Assembly: GCA_003864535.1 (NCBI GenBank)
Contig: BHEQ01000055.1
Location: 1 to 10,098 of the forward strand
Reading direction: 5' to 3'
DNA from: Gammaproteobacteria bacterium
Lineage (GTDB): Bacteria > Pseudomonadota > Gammaproteobacteria > Cardiobacteriales > Wohlfahrtiimonadaceae
Length of the DNA stretch: 10,098 bases
Shown: positions 6,302 to 10,098 of the stretch, one piece after another
Position numbering within the stretch: the first letter of the stretch is position 1
Layout of the letters: each line of letters begins with the position of its first letter
Translations under genes and position numbers: made by a program
The notes under the pieces: model-generated
What the model was told of the DNA's origin: nothing
Database searches by the model: none
What the model saw: only the letters and a program-made list of their open reading frames with translations

Positions 6302-7351
6302 TTGAATAATTCTAATATGTTAAATAAGATCTTAACCAAAATCAATTGGCGCGCGATCCTGATCTGGTTAGGCGGTGTCATCACGACTTTACTTGGTTTA
6401 ATGTTGATTACCTTTATTATTTCTAAAGCATCTCCAGTTGATCCTGTTTTGAAAATGGTCGGGGATAAAGCGAGCATAGAAACCTATCGTGCCGCCTATG
6501 AAACTCTAGGTTTGCATCTGCCGTTATATCAGCAATTTCTAAATTTTTTAGGGCAAGTGATGCTCGGGAATTTAGGGGACTCAACCTCAACAGGGCGCAC
6601 GGTCTTAACAGATCTTGCCACGTATTTTCCTGCAACCCTTGAGCTTGCAACTCTTTCTATTTTTTGGGGTGTTGTTTTGGGTGTTCCTGCGGGAATGCTT
6701 GCTGCAATTAAAAAAAATAGCCTCATTGATCAATGTTTACGCTGCATTGCATTATTGGGCTATTCTATTCCAATTTTTTGGTTAGGATTGGTTGGATTAT
6801 TTGTATTTTATGCGAAGTTAGGCTGGGTTCCAGGTCCTGGGCGTATTGACGACATCTATTTGTATACTTTAGAGCCTTGGTCAAATTTTATGCTGATCGA
6901 TACCTTATATCATCATGAATATGCAGGGTTTAAAAATGCAATCGCCCACTTAATTTTACCTGTTGCTTTGCTCGCTTTCTTTTCTATGGCATATATTATG
7001 CGTATGACCCGCTCCTTAGTTCTTGAGGAGCTCAATAAAGAGTATGTTTTGTGTGCTTTAATTAAAGGAGCTAGTCGCACACGCGTTTTAATAAAACATA
7101 TTTTACCTAATATTGCAGCATCCTTAATTACTGTGATCGGGCTTTCTTACGCGCTGCTACTTGAAGGAGCGGTACTTACTGAATCTATTTTTTCTTGGCA
7201 AGGTATCGGTTTATATGTAACTAAAGCATTGTTTGATGGAGATTTAGCCGCGGTACTTGGTGGCACTTTATTAATTGGCGTGGTCTTCATTTTGTTAAAT
7301 GCAATAGTTGATTTATTATGTAAGTATCTTGATCCGCGCCAAAGATCGTGA
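6302..7351 (+). CDS. DppB-type ABC importer permease
   Basis: This is an inner-membrane permease of about 344-349 residues with six predicted membrane segments: about 20-41, 110-135, 148-171, 214-235, 272-297 and 317-341. The EAA-type coupling loop that docks on the ATPase is at about 247-270 (EYVLCALIKGASRTRVLIKH, then ILPN). ISKASPVDPV after helix 1 and the large periplasmic segment with GDLAAVLGG fit the DppB/OppB branch. The frame is open from a TTG at 6302, and an ATG sits at 6317 (MLNKILTKINWR). Neither has a clear ribosome binding site, and the ATG gives the more usual N-terminus. It begins 15-30 bases after the binding-protein gene, consistent with one transcript, and pairs with the DppC-type subunit to form the channel. 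Confidence 0.93.
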   Translation: MNNSNMLNKILTKINWRAILIWLGGVITTLLGLMLITFIISKASPVDPVLKMVGDKASIETYRAAYETLGLHLPLYQQFLNFLGQVMLGNLGDSTSTGRTVLTDLATYFPATLELATLSIFWGVVLGVPAGMLAAIKKNSLIDQCLRCIALLGYSIPIFWLGLVGLFVFYAKLGWVPGPGRIDDIYLYTLEPWSNFMLIDTLYHHEYAGFKNAIAHLILPVALLAFFSMAYIMRMTRSLVLEELNKEYVLCALIKGASRTRVLIKHILPNIAASLITVIGLSYALLLEGAVLTESIFSWQGIGLYVTKALFDGDLAAVLGGTLLIGVVFILLNAIVDLLCKYLDPRQRS

Positions 7352-7425
7352 TATTAAAATATTAATAAAAATCAGATTTCCCCAAGGCTTGCGATATTAT
7401 TAAAAGCATAAATGGATAATAAAAA
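7352..7425 (+). other. 74-base gap between the two permease genes
   Basis: DppB- and DppC-type genes usually lie within a few bases of each other, so this gap is long. It is AT-rich, holds the second copy of the 22-bp motif (7386-7407), and has GGA (7414-7416) nine bases before the next start as the only ribosome binding site candidate. I see no terminator hairpin in it. Confidence 0.45.
7386..7407 (+). repeat. 22-bp repeated motif, copy 2 (between permease genes)
   Basis: This copy begins GGCTTGCGAT and ends TTATTAAAAGC. It differs from the copy at 4010-4031 at two positions, one of which turns TGTGA into TGCGA. Both copies are in the same orientation relative to the importer genes and lie in otherwise non-coding DNA. 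It could be a protein-binding site, an internal promoter element or an RNA signal. Confidence 0.45.
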
Positions 7426-8400
7426 ATGAATACGATAGATAACAAGATTAATACCACTATTAATAATAATAATAATAATAATACCACTACTAATAAAGTC
7501 AACAAATACAATAAGATTAGTAAATGGTTAAATGATCCACAGCCTCATTCAGTTAAACAGGCAAAATGGGGACAACGTTATCAAACTTTTAGAAAAGCAC
7601 TTAAAATTCCTTCGTTTAATATTGGCTTGTTATTGCTTATTATTTTATTAGTGGTCGCTATATTTGCACCTTTATTAGCCCCTTTTGATCCTAATCTTCA
7701 AGAGGCAAGCCACCGCCTTCAAGCACCTAATTCTAATTATTGGTTAGGAACAGATCAATTAGGCCGCGATGTTTTATCGCGTTTAATTTTTGGGATAAGA
7801 CCCACATTCTTGATCATTCTTGAAGTCACCTTACTTGCTACGCCAGTTGGCATTGGAATTGGGATTTTAGCAGGCTTTTATGGGGGCATATTTGAATCAA
7901 TTTGTATGCGTTTAACCGATATTTTTATGGCACTACCGCGTTTAGTTTTAGCATTAGCATTAGGCGCTGTTTTAGGCGGCGGACTTATGAACGCCGTGAT
8001 AGCAATTGCAATTACCGCATGGCCTGCATATGCGCGTATTGCAAGGGCTGAGACTAAAGCGATTAAAAATTCAGATTATGTTCAAGCGGCAATTACCCAA
8101 GGTTTATCTACCTTCACGATTTTAAGAACGCATATTTTACCAATGTGTATGCCCTCGATTGTGGTCCGCATGAGTTTTGATATGGCAGGGATTATTTTAA
8201 TGGCGGCAGGCTTAGGATTTTTAGGATTAGGGGCGCAACCGCCGCTTGCAGAATGGGGAGCGATGATTGCAAGTGGGCGCGATTATATTTTTGATCAATG
8301 GTGGTTATGTGCAATTCCAGGGATTGCAATTTGCTTAGCCTCTTTAGCATTTAATTTACTCGGTGATGGCTTACGCGATGTCTTAGATCCTAAATATTAA
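7426..8400 (+). CDS. DppC-type ABC importer permease with poly-Asn N-terminus
   Basis: This 324-residue inner-membrane permease is the partner of the DppB-type subunit. Diagnostic DppC features are the first membrane segment followed by FAPLLAPFDP (80-89), the LGTDQLGRDVLSRLIFG signature (107-123), the coupling loop DYVQAAITQGLSTFTILRTH (217-236), and GLGFLGLGAQPPLAEWGAMI (262-281). The first 60 residues form a long cytosolic tail, rich in Asn, Thr and Lys, with seven consecutive Asn at 13-19. The tails of relatives are usually shorter and more basic. No later in-frame Met precedes the conserved core, so the tail seems to be translated. The ribosome binding site is weak (GGA, nine bases upstream). 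The ATPase gene follows after 15 bases. Confidence 0.94.
   Translation: MNTIDNKINTTINNNNNNNTTTNKVNKYNKISKWLNDPQPHSVKQAKWGQRYQTFRKALKIPSFNIGLLLLIILLVVAIFAPLLAPFDPNLQEASHRLQAPNSNYWLGTDQLGRDVLSRLIFGIRPTFLIILEVTLLATPVGIGIGILAGFYGGIFESICMRLTDIFMALPRLVLALALGAVLGGGLMNAVIAIAITAWPAYARIARAETKAIKNSDYVQAAITQGLSTFTILRTHILPMCMPSIVVRMSFDMAGIILMAAGLGFLGLGAQPPLAEWGAMIASGRDYIFDQWWLCAIPGIAICLASLAFNLLGDGLRDVLDPKY
7462..7482 (+). repeat. In-frame (AAT)7 triplet microsatellite
   Basis: Seven perfect AAT triplets encode Asn13-19 of the DppC-type permease. On either side are near copies of TAATACCACTA (7449-7459 and 7479-7489), 30 bases apart, suggesting that the unit grew by duplication or slippage. Copy-number changes would keep the reading frame and only lengthen or shorten the cytosolic tail. 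Confidence 0.85.
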
Positions 8401-8415
8401 ATATAAATTATAAGC

Positions 8416-9324
8416 ATGAATATGAGCATGAGTATGAAAATGAAAATAAATACAAAACAACTAGAAATTAAAAACTTAACAGTAAGTTTTGAAAATCCGC
8501 AATCCTTGCAAAAGATTGAGGTGGTGAAATCTTTAAGTTTAACGATGGGGCACGAGCGGGTTGGGATTGTTGGTGAGTCAGGTTCTGGCAAATCAATGAC
8601 TGCACGTGCTATTTTAGGCTTAATTAAAAAACCTGGCTTGATACAAGCACAAGCTCTTAATTTTTATAGCCCAGATCAGAGCGATACTGATAAATTAGTA
8701 TGTTTAGATCTACTCAAGCAAACACAATCGAGCTGGCAGCATGTCCGCGGGCGCAAAATCTCGATGATTATGCAAGATCCCAAATACTCTTTAAATCCTG
8801 TGATGAGCGTGTTTGATCAAATTCGTGAAGCCGTGCTCTTACACAAGATTGTTCCAAAGCCACACATAAAAGAATATGTGATGGGATTATTAGATGAGGT
8901 TGGAATTACGGATCCATTGCGTATCGCCAAAAGTTATGCGCATCAGTTATCTGGTGGTATTGGGCAACGAGTGATGATTGCAATGATGTTAGCACCAAAA
9001 CCTGAGTTATTAATCGCCGATGAGCCGACTTCAGCGCTTGATGTTATGGTGCGTGATCAGATTTTATCCTTGTTAGATAAAGAAATTAAAACCCGAAAAA
9101 TGGGCTTATTAATGATCAGTCATGATTTAAAAATGGTCGCTAAATATTGCGACCGTGTTTTAATTATGTATCAAGGGAAAATTGTTGAGTCACTTGATGC
9201 GACGCAATTGTTCAGCGCAAAACATCCTTATACACAAGGCTTATTAAATTGCTTACCGAGTTTAGATACGCGCGGCAAGTCCTTACCAACATTAGATCGC
9301 TCATTATTTGAAGTTGGGCTGTAA
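8416..9324 (+). CDS. DppD-type ATPase of the ABC importer
   Basis: This cytosolic ATP-binding subunit of up to 302 residues has every catalytic motif: Walker A GESGSGKS (53-60), Q-loop Gln120 (MIMQDP), signature LSGGIGQ (178-184), Walker B LLIADEP (198-204) and switch His236 (ISHD). RKISMIMQDPKYSLNP and the C-terminal KHPYTQGLLNCLPSLD (269-284) mark the Opp/Dpp group, and LSGGIGQR rather than LSGGQRQR marks the D-type subunit. Five in-frame ATGs spaced six bases apart open the gene (8416, 8422, 8428, 8434, 8440). None has a good ribosome binding site, although 8434 and 8440 have GAG seven bases upstream, so the true start could be up to eight codons later. It should pair with the F-type ATPase encoded on the opposite strand. 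Confidence 0.94.
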   Translation: MNMSMSMKMKINTKQLEIKNLTVSFENPQSLQKIEVVKSLSLTMGHERVGIVGESGSGKSMTARAILGLIKKPGLIQAQALNFYSPDQSDTDKLVCLDLLKQTQSSWQHVRGRKISMIMQDPKYSLNPVMSVFDQIREAVLLHKIVPKPHIKEYVMGLLDEVGITDPLRIAKSYAHQLSGGIGQRVMIAMMLAPKPELLIADEPTSALDVMVRDQILSLLDKEIKTRKMGLLMISHDLKMVAKYCDRVLIMYQGKIVESLDATQLFSAKHPYTQGLLNCLPSLDTRGKSLPTLDRSLFEVGL

Positions 9325-9343
9325 TAATCACCGCGTGCAATAT
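9325..9343. other. 19-base gap between convergent ATPase genes
   Basis: Stop codons at 9322-9324 (plus) and 9344-9346 (minus) face each other across 19 bases. No hairpin with a T-run is visible, so transcripts from both sides probably run into the opposite gene, giving overlapping antisense 3' ends. Confidence 0.5.
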
Positions 9344-10090
9344 TTAAGCGTGTAAAGCTTGAGTATAAGGATGCCGCTCTGTTAAATTATTTAAGCCATC
9401 TATTGGAAAATGATCGACAATCTCGCCATCATTCATAACCGCAATATCATCACACATATGCGCAATCACACCTAAATCATGCGTGACGAGTAAATAGCTA
9501 ATTTGTGTTTGCTCTTTTAAAGATTGGAGTAGATTTAAAATCTCAGCTTGAACTGATGCATCTAACGCTGAGGTCGGCTCATCTAAAAGCAGAATTTTTG
9601 GATTAAGAATAAGGGCGCGGGCGATTGCAACGCGCTGTCTTTGTCCACCTGATAATTGATGTGCAAAGCGAAAGCGAAAAGTTTTCGCTAACGCTACTTG
9701 CTCCATAACAGCGCAAACGCGCTCATGATGCCGATCAAAGTTATGTGCAATCAACGGTGCGCTTAGGATTTGGTCAATTGTGTGTTTGGGATGAAGTGAT
9801 CCAAACGGATCTTGAAAGACCATTTGCATTAATAATGCGCGTGATTGATCTATTTTCTGATGTGGTTTAATGATTAAGCCATCGGCATCAATATGCCCAG
9901 TAAAGTCATGAGATAAACCTGCTAATACTTTTAAAATAGAGGATTTACCACAACCTGAACGCCCAATTAAGCCTAAAGTCTGATTTTCTAATAATTGCAG
10001 ATTAACTGATTTAACAGCATGATATTTTTTATTATTTTGGGAATAATAAATATTAAGATCATTGATTGATAAAATTACTTTATTGTCCAT
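9344..10090 (-). CDS. DppF-type ATPase of the ABC importer, inverted
   Basis: This 248-residue ATP-binding subunit has Walker A GRSGCGKS (43-50), Q-loop Gln93 (VFQDPFGSLHP), signature LSGGQRQRVAIARAL (146-160), Walker B ILLLDEP (166-172), D-loop SALD and switch His204 (VTHD). FQDPFGSLHP and LSGGQRQR are typical of the second, F-type ATPase of Opp/Dpp systems, so it complements the D-type subunit next door. It lies on the opposite strand, tail to tail, although the F gene normally follows D in the same operon. The protein ends abruptly in RHPYTQALHA, about 20-80 residues shorter than common relatives, lacking most of the C-terminal oligopeptide-ATPase tail. The start at 10090 has GGA (10096-10098) five bases upstream, at the window edge. 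Its promoter and any co-transcribed genes lie to the right. Confidence 0.93.
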   Translation of the reverse strand: MDNKVILSINDLNIYYSQNNKKYHAVKSVNLQLLENQTLGLIGRSGCGKSSILKVLAGLSHDFTGHIDADGLIIKPHQKIDQSRALLMQMVFQDPFGSLHPKHTIDQILSAPLIAHNFDRHHERVCAVMEQVALAKTFRFRFAHQLSGGQRQRVAIARALILNPKILLLDEPTSALDASVQAEILNLLQSLKEQTQISYLLVTHDLGVIAHMCDDIAVMNDGEIVDHFPIDGLNNLTERHPYTQALHA

Positions 10091-10098
10091 AATTATCC

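Noticed and set aside
6000..6726. Several minus-strand frames of 65-75 codons over the binding-protein and DppB-type genes
   Set aside because: They overlap strongly conserved coding sequence and show no domain of their own.
4652..10090. Assignment as a nickel, glutathione or dipeptide importer specifically
   Set aside because: Family-5 binding proteins cover all of these, and no ligand-specific residues could be recognised by eye.

Overview
The window is about 10.1 kb of AT-rich bacterial DNA. The gene families are a LacI repressor, a GPH-type sugar symporter and an Opp/Dpp-type ABC importer. Together with the AT-rich codon use, these fit a low-GC Gammaproteobacterium. A host-associated lineage such as Orbaceae is possible, but that is a guess because no phylogenetic marker gene is present. 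I see no RNA gene, insertion sequence, CRISPR array or phage gene.

Left module (about 1-3870), sugar use. A 276-base leader rich in inverted repeats precedes a cytoplasmic clan GH-A glycoside hydrolase (277-1377). A GPH-family cation:sugar symporter follows in the same direction (1425-2777). A LacI-family regulator (minus strand, 2823-3845) is transcribed towards them, and a 12-14 bp hairpin lies between the convergent 3' ends. The simplest reading is that the symporter imports a glycoside or oligosaccharide, the hydrolase cleaves it in the cytosol, and the LacI protein controls the pair through the dyads before the hydrolase. The substrate cannot be read from sequence.

Right module (about 3870-10090), peptide/small-molecule import. 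After a divergent intergenic region come a stand-alone GAF-domain protein (best start 4130), a periplasmic family-5 solute-binding protein, two DppB/DppC-type permeases and a DppD-type ATPase, all on the plus strand. The second ATPase, DppF-type, lies immediately downstream on the opposite strand, tail to tail with the first and only 19 bases away. All parts of a complete importer are therefore present, but one is inverted and must be expressed from a promoter at or beyond the right edge.

Points worth attention are the inverted second ATPase, the cysteine-free GAF protein heading the importer genes, a 22-bp sequence repeated upstream of the GAF gene and again between the two permease genes, and low-complexity 5' ends in two consecutive transporter genes (an in-frame AAT repeat and a stack of in-frame ATGs). 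Two more are a LacI protein with an atypical hinge and an 11-A tract after its start, and the shared half-site dyads before the hydrolase. Nothing here is proof of a new system. The GAF plus split-orientation importer is the best candidate for one.
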